DNA from: Pseudomonas cavernicola
GTDB lineage: Bacteria > Pseudomonadota > Gammaproteobacteria > Pseudomonadales > Pseudomonadaceae
Length of the DNA: 64,000 nucleotides
Assembly (NCBI RefSeq): GCF_003596405.1
Contig: NZ_QYUR01000006.1
Location: 62,001 to 126,000 of the forward strand
Direction: 5' to 3'
The notes below the pieces were generated by a model, which worked only from the letters and a program-made list of their open reading frames with translations, made no database searches and was not told where the DNA came from. How positions within the stretch are numbered: the first letter of the stretch is position 1; every line of letters starts with the position of its first letter. Positions 19,022 to 28,002 of this stretch are shown in pieces. Both the position numbers and the translations under genes were made by a program.

Positions 19022-19577
19022 CCGCAAACCTCAAGCTGTCATCGGCAACGTCCACAGCATAGCCGGCCGCTTATCATGCGCCGTGCTGCTGGTCGTCGCC
19101 AACAGTCCCTTGGTGGCTCGCTCGGCGTCCTGCCTCGACAATTGCTCCCGGCATCGCCCTACCTCCTGCATCCATGCAGTCGTCGCGTCCCCCTCCTCAG
19201 TACCTCCACTCGGACTACTAACGGGGATCGGGGTGTCGCCTGCATGTTCTTTAAAAAACTCGAAGCCTCTGCTGCCTAGTGGATGGGATACATCAGGTGT
19301 GCGAGGACAGCGCCCCGTCAGGGAACCCGCCGCAGGCGGGCCGGATGCCGGGGCAAGCGCTTTTGGTTGCTTTCCCCGCGACTGGGAAAAGTGACTCGCC
19401 CAGCAGGGCGAAACCGGGCTGTCAGCCAGCACGGCAAGCACCGAATGACACCAAACGACAAGACAACACCCTCTTGCCCATCCGGTATTAGCCCTCATGC
19501 CCCCCGGCAATCCGTGAAAAACCATAAAAAAGCCCGAGCCGTATACCGGCTCAAGCGGTGCTAAACAACAGCGCGAA
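19022..19577. repeat. Intergenic region made of dispersed-repeat modules
   Basis: About 550 bp hold no convincing gene. At 19143-19185 there is a module (TGCTCCCGGCAT then CCTACCTCC then CATCCATG) that is also present inside repeat copy 1 (about 6858-6900) and, inverted, inside copy 4 (about 56955-56995). At 19351-19415 lies a GGGCAAGCGCTTTTGG...AAAAGTGACTCGCC element of a kind I recognise as a common intergenic repeat in gamma- and beta-proteobacteria. Short open frames here have no protein-like features. Confidence 0.55.
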
Positions 19578-20042
19578 TCAACGCACGTTAAAACGTTGCT
19601 CCGCCAACAGACGGTCACCCTGGAACACCATGAAGCGCCATTCGCCCGGCACGACCTCATGGTATTCAGTGAATTCAAACGCCATCACGTCTTGCGGCGC
19701 ACCGACCACCAGCTTTTGCACCACTTCAAACTTGTCGTGCCGTTTGCCGTCCGGCGAAAGCATTCCGGGCGTGAAATACAACAGGGTCAACGGCGTGTCG
19801 TCAGCCTGTTTACCGATCAGGCTGTAGCGCATACCGAACTTGGTACCGAGCTTCGCGGGTATCACATCGGTCTGCTTGATCTGCTGGTTACTGCGCGTCA
19901 GCACACGCTCGCCGGGCTGAAGGTTCTGCGCGCTGCTCTCGAATAGGCCGTACTCGACCGGTCCTTCAACACGCACTTCGGCATTGGCCAAACCGGCAAA
20001 CAGCATCAACGCAGCCAGCGCACTCAAACGGGTGTATTGCAT
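19578..20042 (-). CDS. DUF3859 domain-containing exported protein
   Basis: The 154-residue protein has an N-terminal signal peptide (SALAALMLFAGLANA, then EVRVEGPVEYGLFE). The mature part contains IPAKLGTKFGMRYSL and VPGEWRFMVFQGDRLLAEQRF, the two conserved patches I associate with DUF3859. It is likely periplasmic and all-beta. The function is unknown. The 294-bp gap between this gene and the divergent OsmC gene shows no further gene. Confidence 0.7.
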   Translation of the reverse strand: MQYTRLSALAALMLFAGLANAEVRVEGPVEYGLFESSAQNLQPGERVLTRSNQQIKQTDVIPAKLGTKFGMRYSLIGKQADDTPLTLLYFTPGMLSPDGKRHDKFEVVQKLVVGAPQDVMAFEFTEYHEVVPGEWRFMVFQGDRLLAEQRFNVR

Positions 20043-20336
20043 ATCGCGCTCCTTGATTGGGATGCCGCGAGCCTATGACGTTGGCATGACAGGCTGATGA
20101 CAGAGGCACTGCAGCGCTGACGCCTGAGTACCGCAAGCCAGCACTTCACAACCTGGAGACGCAATGAGTCGGCCGGTTGCGGCATAACCCTGCTCAACTT
20201 AGCGACCCTTGATTGTATGCAGGCGCCTGCTGCATGGTGAGACCCAAAGTCGGTGGCGCTGTGCCCAGAGCGCCCAGCCACCAGAGGCTCTATAACTTAG
20301 AACGAGGCGCCCCAACTGCCACCGGAGAGAATTGCC

Positions 20337-20756
20337 ATGACCGTTACCGTCACTACCGGATCCAGCGCCGGCTACCGCCATGCCATCAAGGTCAATGAGC
20401 GGCATGAGTTGTTCACCGACATGCCCAAGGCCCACGGTGGCGAAGGTTCAGCGCCTGAACCGCATGACTACTTCGACGTTGCCCTCGGCGCCTGCAAAGC
20501 ACTAACCGTCACGCAATACGCACGCAGCCACAACATTCCGCTGAGCGGCATCAGCGTGGATGTCAGCAGCGACAACAGCAAGGAAAGGGAAGGCTTCTAC
20601 GGCATGACCGTACAACTCACCCTGCACGGCACGCTGACCGATGAGCAGCGCGCCAAGTTACTGGCGATTGCCAATAAATGCCCGCTGCACAAGCTGATGA
20701 CCACCGTCGAAGTGAAAATCGAGACACGCTTGAACCAAGGCGCACTGACTCAATAA
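20337..20756 (+). CDS. OsmC family peroxiredoxin-like protein
   Basis: The 139-residue OsmC/Ohr-fold protein has the two redox cysteines expected: Cys53 in VALGACKALT and Cys115 in IANKCPLHKLM. Such proteins reduce organic hydroperoxides or act on unknown thiols. The pattern ACKA is closer to the YhfA/OsmC-like branch than to Ohr. GGAGAG precedes the ATG. The pirin gene follows 75 bp downstream in the same direction. Confidence 0.85.
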   Translation: MTVTVTTGSSAGYRHAIKVNERHELFTDMPKAHGGEGSAPEPHDYFDVALGACKALTVTQYARSHNIPLSGISVDVSSDNSKEREGFYGMTVQLTLHGTLTDEQRAKLLAIANKCPLHKLMTTVEVKIETRLNQGALTQ

Positions 20757-20831
20757 ACCGACTTATCCACTAAATCGACTTACCCGACACACGGGTTATG
20801 CTGGTCGCATAGCCCGCTGCGAGTGCCCGCC

Positions 20832-21695
20832 ATGCCTAGCCTTATTCTGGTCCGTCCCCGCGCCGAGGACGTCGAAGGTCAACCCATCTTGCGCGCCCTG
20901 CCCTCGGCCCAGCGCCGCAGTGTTGGGCCCTTCGTATTCTTCGACCACATACTGGCCAACACCTTTGCGCCGGGTAGCGGGATGAATATCCGCCAGCATC
21001 CGCATATCGGCCTATCCACCCTCACCTACCTGTTCGAAGGCGAAGTGCTGCACAAGGACAGCCTCGGCTCAGATCAACGGGTGCAAGCCGGTGACGTCAG
21101 CTGGATGACCGCAGGCAGCGGCGTTGCCCATGTCGAGCGAACCCCGGCCGAGCTGCTTAAAAGCGGTTCGCGGCTGCATGGTTTGCAGATTTGGCTGGCG
21201 CTGCCGCGCGAACAGGAAAACTGTGCCCCCAGCTACAGCCATCACAGCGCCGCCAGCCTGCCGGTCAGCGAAGCGCTCGGCGTACAAGTCCGCATGCTTG
21301 CCGGTGAAGGCTTCTGCCTGAAATCGCCAGTACCGGTACTCACACCGACGCTGCTCGCCGAACTGAAACTCAGCACCGGCGCGACCCTGTTCATACCGGC
21401 TGAGCATCCGCAGCGCGCGTTGTATGTCCTGGCGGGTGAAGCATTGCTGGACGATCGAGCGCTGCAAGCGCAGAGCATGGTCGTGCTGCCGGAAGGTGAA
21501 AGCTTCAGCTTGAGCGCCGACAGCGACTGCCACTTGATAATGATCGGCGGCGCCCCGCTAGATGGCCTGCGGCGGATGAACTGGAACTTTGTCGCCAGCG
21601 ATCTGGCGCTGATCGACCAGGCCCGTGAGCGCTGGGCTAAAGGTGATTGGCCCAAGGTACCAGGGGAAACCGAGCGCATCGAATTACCGCGGTGA
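20832..21695 (+). CDS. Pirin family protein (cupin)
   Basis: The 287-residue double-cupin protein carries the pirin N-terminal metal site HPHIGLSTLTYLFEGEVLHKDSLG and the WMTAGSGVAHVERTP strand, and a C-terminal pirin domain. Bacterial pirins include quercetin dioxygenase-like enzymes and regulators of pyruvate metabolism; which applies is not evident. The ATG at 20832 is taken. A GTG three codons earlier (20823) is possible, and neither has a clear ribosome site. Confidence 0.82.
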   Translation: MPSLILVRPRAEDVEGQPILRALPSAQRRSVGPFVFFDHILANTFAPGSGMNIRQHPHIGLSTLTYLFEGEVLHKDSLGSDQRVQAGDVSWMTAGSGVAHVERTPAELLKSGSRLHGLQIWLALPREQENCAPSYSHHSAASLPVSEALGVQVRMLAGEGFCLKSPVPVLTPTLLAELKLSTGATLFIPAEHPQRALYVLAGEALLDDRALQAQSMVVLPEGESFSLSADSDCHLIMIGGAPLDGLRRMNWNFVASDLALIDQARERWAKGDWPKVPGETERIELPR

Positions 21696-21736
21696 GACGA
21701 GTTGCTGGCAGGGTTGCCTTCCCGTCTCTTGCGCGG

Positions 21737-22048
21737 CTACTGCGCGGCAAACACCGCATCGAACAGATCGTTCATCGCCTTGAACGCGCGGGTAGCCACC
21801 AGCGGGTGGTACTGGTTGCGTCCAGGCACATTGGCCACTAGGTTAGTGAAGGAATGCACCGCCCCGCCATAGCTGACCAGTTGCCAATCGGTTTTCGCCG
21901 CTTTCATCTCGGCGATAAAGCCATCGACCTGCGCCCGCGGTACTGCCGGATCGTTCGCGCCATGCAGCACCAGCACCGGCGCCTTGATGTTCTGCGCATC
22001 CGCCGGATTCGGCGTATCCAGATTGCCATGGAAGGACACGAAGCCTTT
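21737..22048 (-). pseudogene. Dienelactone hydrolase family, 5'-truncated remnant
   Basis: About 100 residues align with only the C-terminal part of dienelactone hydrolases: [14 protein letters not shown], then [13 protein letters not shown] with the acid residue, then [10 protein letters not shown] with the histidine. The N-terminal half, including the nucleophile, is absent. Reading upstream, the frame reaches Lys-Gly-Phe and then a stop at 22049-22051, immediately beside the htpG terminator's poly-A tract. A GTG at 22039 could start a short peptide but it would lack the catalytic nucleophile. The truncation is thus a deletion that fused the remnant to htpG's downstream region. Confidence 0.8.
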
Positions 22049-22052
22049 TTAC

Positions 22053-22085
22053 AAAAAAAAAAAGCCCAGCATAGAGCTGGGCTTT
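22053..22085 (-). terminator. Intrinsic terminator of htpG
   Basis: A 9-bp stem (AAGCCCAGC with its complement) and a 5-base loop are followed on the minus strand by about a dozen T residues, directly after the htpG stop at 22102. Confidence 0.9.
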
Positions 22086-22101
22086 CTCTTTACGTCGCGT
22101 G

Positions 22102-24000
22102 TCAGGCAGAGAGTTCCACCAACAACTTGTTCAGCCGGCGCACATAGGCCGCCGGGTCTTTCAGGCTATCGCCAGCCGCCAAGGCGGCCTGATCGAAGAG
22201 GATGTGCGACAGGTCGCCAAAACGCTCTTCACTCTGCTCGGCGTCCAGCTTCTCGATCAGCGGATGCGCCGGGTTGAACTCGAAAATCGGCTTCGAGTCC
22301 GGCACCTGCTGCCCACTGGCTTCGAGAATCTGGCGCATCTGCAGACCGAGATCCTGTTCACCAATGGCCAGAATCGCTGGCGAGTCGGTCAGGCGATGAG
22401 AAACCCGCACCTCACTGACTTGGCTGCCCAATGCAGTTTTCAAGCGCTCGACCAGACCTTCTTTGGCCTTGGCAGCCTCTTCCTGGATTTTCTTGTCTTC
22501 TTCCGAATCCAACTTACCGAGGTCCAGATCACCACGGGCGACGTCAACGAAGTGCTTACCGTCAAACTCAGTCAGGTAGCTCATCAGCCACTCGTCGATG
22601 CGGTCGGTGAGCAGCAGCACTTCGATGCCTTTCTTGCGGAAGACTTCCAGGTGCGGGCTGTTCTTCACCTGGGCGTAGCTCTCGCCGGTGAGGTAGTAAA
22701 TCTTGTCCTGACCGTCTTTGACACGACCGAGGTAGTCGGTCAGGGCGACGCTTTGCTCGCCGCTGTCATCGCTGGTGGAGGCGAAACGCAGCAGGCCGGC
22801 GATCTTCTCTTTGTTGGCGAAGTCTTCCGCTGGGCCTTCCTTGATCACCTGGCCAAAGTTCTTCCAGAAGCCTTTGTATTGCTCAGGATCGTTCTTCGCC
22901 AGTTTCTCGAGCATGTCCAACGCGCGCTTGGTCAGTGCCGACTTCATCGAGTCAATCACCGGATCCTTCTGCAGGATCTCGCGGGAAATGTTCAGCGACA
23001 GGTCGTTGGAGTCGACCACGCCTTTGACGAAACGCAGGTACAACGGCAGGAACTCGTCGGCCTGATCCATGATGAATACGCGCTGCACATACAGTTTCAA
23101 ACCGTGCGGCGCTTCGCGCTGGTACAAATCGAACGGCGCACGCCCCGGCACATACAAGAGCGAGGTGTATTCCAGCTTGCCTTCGACCTTGTTGTGGCTC
23201 CAGCTCAGCGGGTTCTCGAAATCGTGAGCAACGTGCTTGTAGAACTCTTGGTATTCCTCGTCCTTCACCTCAGCCCGCGGGCGAGTCCACAGCGCGCTGG
23301 CGCGGTTGACGGTTTCCCACTCAACCTCGGTCGGGGTCTCTTCGCCATGCTGCTCTTTCGGTAGTTCGATCGGCAGGGCGATATGGTCGGAGTACTTCTT
23401 GATGATATTGCGCAGGCGCCAGCCGTCGGCGAACTCTGTTTCGCCACTCTTCAGGTGCAGCACGATGCGCGTACCGCGCTCGGGCTTGTCGATGCTGGCG
23501 ACACTGAACTCACCCTCTCCATGGGATTCCCAATGCACGCCCTCGCTGGCCGGCAGGCCGGCGCGACGCGTGAAGACATCCACCCGGTCGGCAACGATAA
23601 AGGCCGAGTAAAAACCGACGCCGAACTGGCCGATCAGGTGCGAATCTTTCTTCTGATCACCCGACAGATGCTTCATAAAATCAGCGGTGCCGGACTTGGC
23701 GATGGTGCCCAGATGCGTGATCGCATCCTCGCGGCTCATACCGATGCCGTTGTCTTCGAGGGTGACGGTGTTGGCGTCTTTATTGAAGCTGACCCGGATC
23801 TTCAGCGGGTCGCCTCCTTCCAGCAGATCCGGCTTGGCCAGGGCCTCGAAGCGCAGCTTGTCGGCCGCATCGGAGGCGTTGGAGATCAATTCGCGAAGGA
23901 AGATTTCCTTGTTGGAATACAGCGAATGAATCATCAGGTGAAGCAGCTGCTTCACCTCGGTCTGGAAGCCCAGGGTTTCTTTTTGAGTTTCCACACTCAT
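22102..24000 (-). CDS. htpG: Molecular chaperone HtpG (Hsp90)
   Basis: The 632-residue protein has normal family length. The N-terminal GHKL ATPase has Glu37 and Asn41 in [16 protein letters not shown] and the DNGIGMS motif, followed by [11 protein letters not shown]. The middle domain has the conserved [26 protein letters not shown] pattern, visible in parts, and the C-terminal dimerisation domain ends at VELSA. It remodels client proteins in the cytosol. GGAG precedes the ATG. It stands alone with its own strong terminator. No sigma-32-type promoter could be assigned with confidence. Confidence 0.97.
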   Translation of the reverse strand: MSVETQKETLGFQTEVKQLLHLMIHSLYSNKEIFLRELISNASDAADKLRFEALAKPDLLEGGDPLKIRVSFNKDANTVTLEDNGIGMSREDAITHLGTIAKSGTADFMKHLSGDQKKDSHLIGQFGVGFYSAFIVADRVDVFTRRAGLPASEGVHWESHGEGEFSVASIDKPERGTRIVLHLKSGETEFADGWRLRNIIKKYSDHIALPIELPKEQHGEETPTEVEWETVNRASALWTRPRAEVKDEEYQEFYKHVAHDFENPLSWSHNKVEGKLEYTSLLYVPGRAPFDLYQREAPHGLKLYVQRVFIMDQADEFLPLYLRFVKGVVDSNDLSLNISREILQKDPVIDSMKSALTKRALDMLEKLAKNDPEQYKGFWKNFGQVIKEGPAEDFANKEKIAGLLRFASTSDDSGEQSVALTDYLGRVKDGQDKIYYLTGESYAQVKNSPHLEVFRKKGIEVLLLTDRIDEWLMSYLTEFDGKHFVDVARGDLDLGKLDSEEDKKIQEEAAKAKEGLVERLKTALGSQVSEVRVSHRLTDSPAILAIGEQDLGLQMRQILEASGQQVPDSKPIFEFNPAHPLIEKLDAEQSEERFGDLSHILFDQAALAAGDSLKDPAAYVRRLNKLLVELSA

Positions 24001-24093
24001 GGTCGTCTAACTCCACTTAGATGGCATAAGCCGCAATAGCGGCGGATGTCATGCAGATGGGGGCAACGACAGCGATTTCAAGTGCTTAGCCAA

Positions 24094-25350
24094 TCACGGT
24101 TCGAGCAGCTCAATCGTCTTGATCTCTTCCGGCCGCACGGCAAAGCTGGCCTCGCCCTGCCCGCTCAGATTGCGCCGAATGACGATTCGACCGTCTGGAT
24201 TAATACCGGTGAAACGACCTTCTGCCATGCTGCCGCGCTCAGTCACGATTCGCATGCTCAAGTTCTGATACCGACTTGGGCTGCTTTGCAGGCGCGGCAA
24301 GGTGAAACGCAAACGCCGATCGAGTGGACGGCCAGCCTGCTCCGAGGCGGGCATTGGACTCCCTACTGTGGCCTGGCGACTGCCAACGATAGCCACTGAC
24401 TCGGCTGGCAGGGGCGAAAAATGATCCCCTTGCACTTCCCAGCCCCGCGATTGGCTTTTTTTCAGCCGCAACGGCAAATGTTGAGGCTGGCCATTGACCT
24501 GCGCATCGATCTCCAGCTCCACAATGGCGGCTGGCAAAGTCACCGCTGGCAAGCTGGCCAATTGCACCAATCGAGTCGTAAAGCGGCGTTTTAGATAGTC
24601 CTCGATCACATAGGCCAGGGTGTCGCGCGAATCGAATCGGGCATCGACTTTACCGTCGACATAACGCAGACGATTACTGAACAACTCGACCTTACCGCTC
24701 AAGGTGGTCTTGAACTGCGGTGGCAAAACCAAGTGGAAGTCGCCCACCAGCTTGTTCGGTGCCAATGGTTTGAGATCCAGATGCAGGGTGTAGCCGTGAG
24801 TCAGGCGGCGCGCCTCGGGTAGCTCCTGCTCGGGCAGCAACCAACTAACCTGCACTTCCGGTAACGAGCCGCGATCCTGCGGTAGCACGTCCACCCGCAC
24901 CGCACCGTTGACCGGCTGCGGCAGACGGATGCTAATTTCGCGGCGGGCGAAAAAGTCTTGCCCCTCACGCAGGCTCAAGCTGCCATCGATCAACTCGCCT
25001 TGCTGCGGGGCAAACGGCTGGCCATTCAACTCGCCACGCAAGTGAATGACCAACTCGGCCGGAGCCTGCGTCTCAGGTTTAAGCCAGCTCAGGCTGAGAA
25101 TGGCTTCCAGCCGCTGCGCATCTTGATTGGCTAGCAAGGTCAAACCGACCACCAGGGGAATGAAGCCCAGCGCGCTCAGCACTACCGCTTTGCGCGCGGT
25201 ACGCCAGTAACGCAGCACATACACCAGGGTAAGCGGCGGCAACAAACTGCCCAAGCCCCAGAGCAGACTGGTGCCAAAGGCCAGCATGACCAGCCAGACC
25301 AGGCCGACCAGAATCAACAGCAAACCACCGAGGATCAACAACGCATCCAT
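24094..25350 (-). CDS. Conserved membrane-anchored protein of unknown function
   Basis: The 418-residue protein begins with three hydrophobic helices in the first 75 residues (around 4-22, 26-46 and 54-74). The rest is a long soluble, beta-rich region with a HLRGELNGQPFAPQQGELIDG segment and no recognised catalytic motif. The basic C-terminal part ends with a small beta domain (SMAEGRFTGINPDGRIVIRR). I do not recognise a named family; a homologue is found near htpG in other pseudomonads as I recall. The soluble part is probably periplasmic. Confidence 0.7.
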   Translation of the reverse strand: MDALLILGGLLLILVGLVWLVMLAFGTSLLWGLGSLLPPLTLVYVLRYWRTARKAVVLSALGFIPLVVGLTLLANQDAQRLEAILSLSWLKPETQAPAELVIHLRGELNGQPFAPQQGELIDGSLSLREGQDFFARREISIRLPQPVNGAVRVDVLPQDRGSLPEVQVSWLLPEQELPEARRLTHGYTLHLDLKPLAPNKLVGDFHLVLPPQFKTTLSGKVELFSNRLRYVDGKVDARFDSRDTLAYVIEDYLKRRFTTRLVQLASLPAVTLPAAIVELEIDAQVNGQPQHLPLRLKKSQSRGWEVQGDHFSPLPAESVAIVGSRQATVGSPMPASEQAGRPLDRRLRFTLPRLQSSPSRYQNLSMRIVTERGSMAEGRFTGINPDGRIVIRRNLSGQGEASFAVRPEEIKTIELLEP

Positions 25351-25400
25351 CCAGAATTCCTTATTCTTGAACCGCCCTCAGCCTGCGGCAACCGCACAGA

Positions 25401-25847
25401 TTAAGGTTCGTCGACCTTGAAGTGGGCGCGAGCGGTGGCAATCGGCTCGGCTTGAGTGGTCTGCCAGGCCGTAATGGCAACGTTGGCGACGCGACGGCCT
25501 TGGCGCCACACCTGGCATTGGGCATAGGTGTCACGATAATGGCCGGCGCGCAGGTAATCTATCGAGAAGTCGATGATTTTCGGCAAATGTGGAATACCCA
25601 TGAACATCAGCAGGTGGAGCATGGCGGAATGCTCCATGAAGCCCGCGATCACCCCACCATGGATTGCTGGGAGTATCGGGTTGCCGATGCTGTCTTTGTT
25701 GGCCGGCAGACGAAAGACCAGGTCATCACCCAGCCGTAAACACTCGATACCGAGCAACTTGGCATAGGGAATCAGGCTGAGCAGCCCTTCGTAGTCATTC
25801 TTCTCGTGCGCTTCGCGCACCAACTGGTTGAGGCTCAGGCCGCTCAT
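25401..25847 (-). CDS. PaaI family (hotdog) thioesterase
   Basis: The 148-residue hotdog domain has the segment PAIHGGVIAGFMEHSAMLHLL, where HGG and the following acidic Glu form the PaaI-type active site. The start overlaps the stop of the upstream thioesterase by four bases (25844-25847), so translation is coupled. The two proteins are related but clearly diverged, and may act as a heteromer or on different acyl-CoAs. The substrate is unknown. Confidence 0.82.
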   Translation of the reverse strand: MSGLSLNQLVREAHEKNDYEGLLSLIPYAKLLGIECLRLGDDLVFRLPANKDSIGNPILPAIHGGVIAGFMEHSAMLHLLMFMGIPHLPKIIDFSIDYLRAGHYRDTYAQCQVWRQGRRVANVAITAWQTTQAEPIATARAHFKVDEP

Positions 25848-26320
25848 GCGGCACCGCCTTGAATATCCCGCTTAAGTTCTTTGCCACCCTGAGTACCCTT
25901 GCCCATGCGCATGAAGGTTCCGACCACATGGGCGATCGGCTGCTGCGGATCGTCCTGATAGGCGTAACCACGGGTAAAAATGATATTCGGTGTCACTCGG
26001 TAGCATTCAGCTACCCCATAGACATCCTTGTTCGGCTCAGCCGGGTGCATGTAGTCGATACGCAGGTCGAGGGTCGGGCAAATCTCGAACTCCGGCAGCA
26101 CGCAGACAATGGAAATACCGCAGGTGGTGTCCATCAGCGTGGTGATGGCGCCGCCATGGATCACACCAGTTTCCGGATCACCGATGATGTGCGTGCTGTA
26201 GGGCAAGCGCAGGGTCAGGCTCTGGCTGTCCGCAGCATGCACGCTCATGCTGAGCACCTGGCAATGGCGCAAGGCCGAGAGAAAGCGCTGGGCGCGCTCG
26301 AAAATGGGGTTTTCCGACAT
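25844..26320 (-). CDS. PaaI family (hotdog) thioesterase
   Basis: The 158-residue hotdog domain has the active-site segment GVIHGGAITTLMDTTCGIS, with HGG and Asp in the position of the usual acid. The conserved LDLRIDYMHPAEP strand follows. It is the first gene of a coupled pair with the downstream thioesterase. The pair is unusual in that two paralogues overlap. Phenylacetyl-CoA or fatty acyl-CoA substrates are possible. Confidence 0.82.
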   Translation of the reverse strand: MSENPIFERAQRFLSALRHCQVLSMSVHAADSQSLTLRLPYSTHIIGDPETGVIHGGAITTLMDTTCGISIVCVLPEFEICPTLDLRIDYMHPAEPNKDVYGVAECYRVTPNIIFTRGYAYQDDPQQPIAHVVGTFMRMGKGTQGGKELKRDIQGGAA

Positions 26321-26515
26321 GACAGCAACCTAGGCGGGGAACATGGCAAAGAGCCGCATGATACCCTGCCCCCGTCTAAGCTTCAGCCTCGGACTACGCG
26401 GGAATCCGTCAGCATGCGCATGTTCGTGCGATTCTTCTAGGCGCAGTGGAACTTAATGTAAAACCTGAAGTTCAAAGTGCTATCACTGAAGAAAGCCACA
26501 CATGGAGGCTCAAAA

Positions 26516-26725
26516 ATGAAAAACACCCTGTCCCTTGCCCTGCTCCTGGCCGCCAGCCTTGCTCTTGCTGCCTGCGATAAGAAAGCGGAAGAGAATGTCC
26601 AGGCCCCGGCTGCTCCGGCGACTGAAACCATGCCGAGCGCACCTGCCCCGGAAGTGCAGCCGAGCACACCTGCTCCGACCCCTCCAGCCACCGCACCGGA
26701 AGAACAACCAGCGCAAAGCCAGTAA
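26516..26725 (+). CDS. Small Pro/Ala-rich lipoprotein
   Basis: The 69-residue protein has a lipoprotein signal (KNTLSLALLLAASLALAAC), so the mature N-terminus would be the lipidated Cys21. The remainder after DKKAEENV is a low-complexity chain of Pro, Ala, Thr and Glu, such as APAPEVQPSTPAPTPPA, with no fold expected. It may be a spacer or surface lipoprotein. The ATG at 26516 has GGAGG nearby. Its terminator is shared with the convergent MAPEG gene. The function is unknown. Confidence 0.75.
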   Translation: MKNTLSLALLLAASLALAACDKKAEENVQAPAAPATETMPSAPAPEVQPSTPAPTPPATAPEEQPAQSQ

Positions 26726-26742
26726 GGTTTAGCGCCTCCTGG

Positions 26743-26780
26743 AAAGCACAAGGCCCGCAACTGCGGGCCTTGTGCTTTCT
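26743..26780 (+). terminator. Bidirectional intrinsic terminator
   Basis: A 16-bp perfect stem (26743-26758 with 26763-26778) and a four-base loop lie between the convergent lipoprotein and MAPEG genes, with AAAG/CTTT edges on both strands. It can serve both. Confidence 0.9.
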
Positions 26781-26784
26781 GCTC

Positions 26785-27174
26785 TCAGAGCGCAGGGCTG
26801 AGCATCAGCACCAGGCAGCAGACCAGGCCGACCACCCAGACCAGGCTGCGCAACTGGTGCTTGTCGTTCCAGTAGAGGAACAGGTAGAGCACCCGCGAGA
26901 CGACGAAGAGCACCGCCAGCAGACCCACCAGATTGCCATGGGTCTGGGTGACATGGGCCATCAGCACGCCGGCGACGAACAGCGGGAATATCTCGATGCT
27001 GTTCTGATGGGCGGCCAGGGCCCGCGCGCCGAAACCACTCAGTCGCGCTTGCTGGGCTCGCGGGTGACGATTGTCATAGCCACCGCCCTCCTCCTTCATC
27101 GCCTTGGCCACGGGAATCTTCGCCAGGTAGATCAACAAGGCGGCAATGAACAGGCACCAGAACGGAATACTCAT
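26785..27174 (-). CDS. MAPEG family membrane protein
   Basis: The 129-residue protein has four hydrophobic segments and the MAPEG pattern, with HPRAQQARLSGFGARALAAHQNSIE followed by LFVAGVLMAHV. The RALAAHQN segment is the family signature. Eukaryotic relatives are microsomal glutathione transferases and leukotriene synthases; the bacterial role is mostly unknown. The start overlaps the end of the DUF599 gene by four bases (27171-27174), so the pair is coupled. Confidence 0.82.
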   Translation of the reverse strand: MSIPFWCLFIAALLIYLAKIPVAKAMKEEGGGYDNRHPRAQQARLSGFGARALAAHQNSIEIFPLFVAGVLMAHVTQTHGNLVGLLAVLFVVSRVLYLFLYWNDKHQLRSLVWVVGLVCCLVLMLSPAL

Positions 27175-27905
27175 TCGCTTTTCTCCTTGGCCGGCGCAAC
27201 CACTGGGGTTGGCGTGTAAACCATCACGTCCAGCACATCGGAATGAAACTCTCGGCGGTACAGCACCAACACCACGCCAGTGGTGACCAACATGAAAAAC
27301 CAGGGGTTGATGAACCAGGCCAGGGTTGCCATGCCGAAATAATAGGCACGCAGGCCAAAGTTGAACTGGTTGGCGGCCATCGAGATCACCCGCGCAGCCC
27401 GCTCGGCGAACGCCTTGCGCTCCGCCTCGGTAACGTGCCGCTCGCCTATCATTGGCGCAGAGCCAATCAGCACCGCGGCAAAGTTGTACTGGCGCATACA
27501 CCAACTGAAGGTGAAGAAGGCGTAGACAAACACCACCGCCAAACAGAGCAGCTTGATCTCCGATACCCCACGGCTGACCGGCTCGACGAGGGGCAGATCC
27601 GCCAACAGCGAAACCGCACGATCCGATGAGCCCAGCACAGTGAGAATACCGGCCAGGATAATCAGGGTACTGGAGGCGAAGAACGAAGCATTGCGCTCAA
27701 GGTTACCGATCACACTGGCGTCGGCGATACGGTTATCGCGCAGCAACAAGCGGCGCATCCAGTCTTCACGATAAAGGTGCAGCACACTGGCCAGACACGG
27801 CGTATCGCGGCCTTTCCAAATGGCGTAGCGCGTGTAACCGCCCCAACAGATGATGAACCAGAGGACAGCAAGCAAATGCGGCAGATAGCTTTCGGCGATG
27901 AACAT
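27171..27905 (-). CDS. DUF599 domain-containing membrane protein
   Basis: The 244-residue protein has four or five hydrophobic helices and carries the family features HLYREDWMRRLLLRDNRIADASVIGNLERNASFFASS in its first third. ATG 27905 has AAGGAG upstream, which excludes the longer frame. It ends with a polar tail rich in Pro and Val. It forms a coupled pair with the MAPEG gene. The function is unknown. Confidence 0.8.
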   Translation of the reverse strand: MFIAESYLPHLLAVLWFIICWGGYTRYAIWKGRDTPCLASVLHLYREDWMRRLLLRDNRIADASVIGNLERNASFFASSTLIILAGILTVLGSSDRAVSLLADLPLVEPVSRGVSEIKLLCLAVVFVYAFFTFSWCMRQYNFAAVLIGSAPMIGERHVTEAERKAFAERAARVISMAANQFNFGLRAYYFGMATLAWFINPWFFMLVTTGVVLVLYRREFHSDVLDVMVYTPTPVVAPAKEKSE

Positions 27906-27961
27906 GAAAACTCCTTGTAAATCTGCCTCGATTATAGCCAGCCGAAGCTGTCGCCAAGCCA

Positions 27962-27990
27962 ACAAAAAGGCCGCCAAAGGCGACCTTTCA
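27962..27990 (-). terminator. Intrinsic terminator of braB
   Basis: A 10-bp stem with one G-U pair on the minus-strand RNA and a three-base loop, followed by five T residues, lies 15 bp after the braB stop codon. Confidence 0.8.
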
Positions 27991-28002
27991 ATTGAACCAG
28001 GC

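Noticed and set aside
19031..19678. A 215-codon minus-strand open frame between the regulator and the DUF3859 gene
   Set aside because: It runs through repeat modules, overlaps DUF3859 in another frame and lacks protein-like composition.
22099..23364. A 421-codon plus-strand open frame opposite htpG
   Set aside because: It is antisense to a full-length Hsp90 gene and starts within its terminator region.
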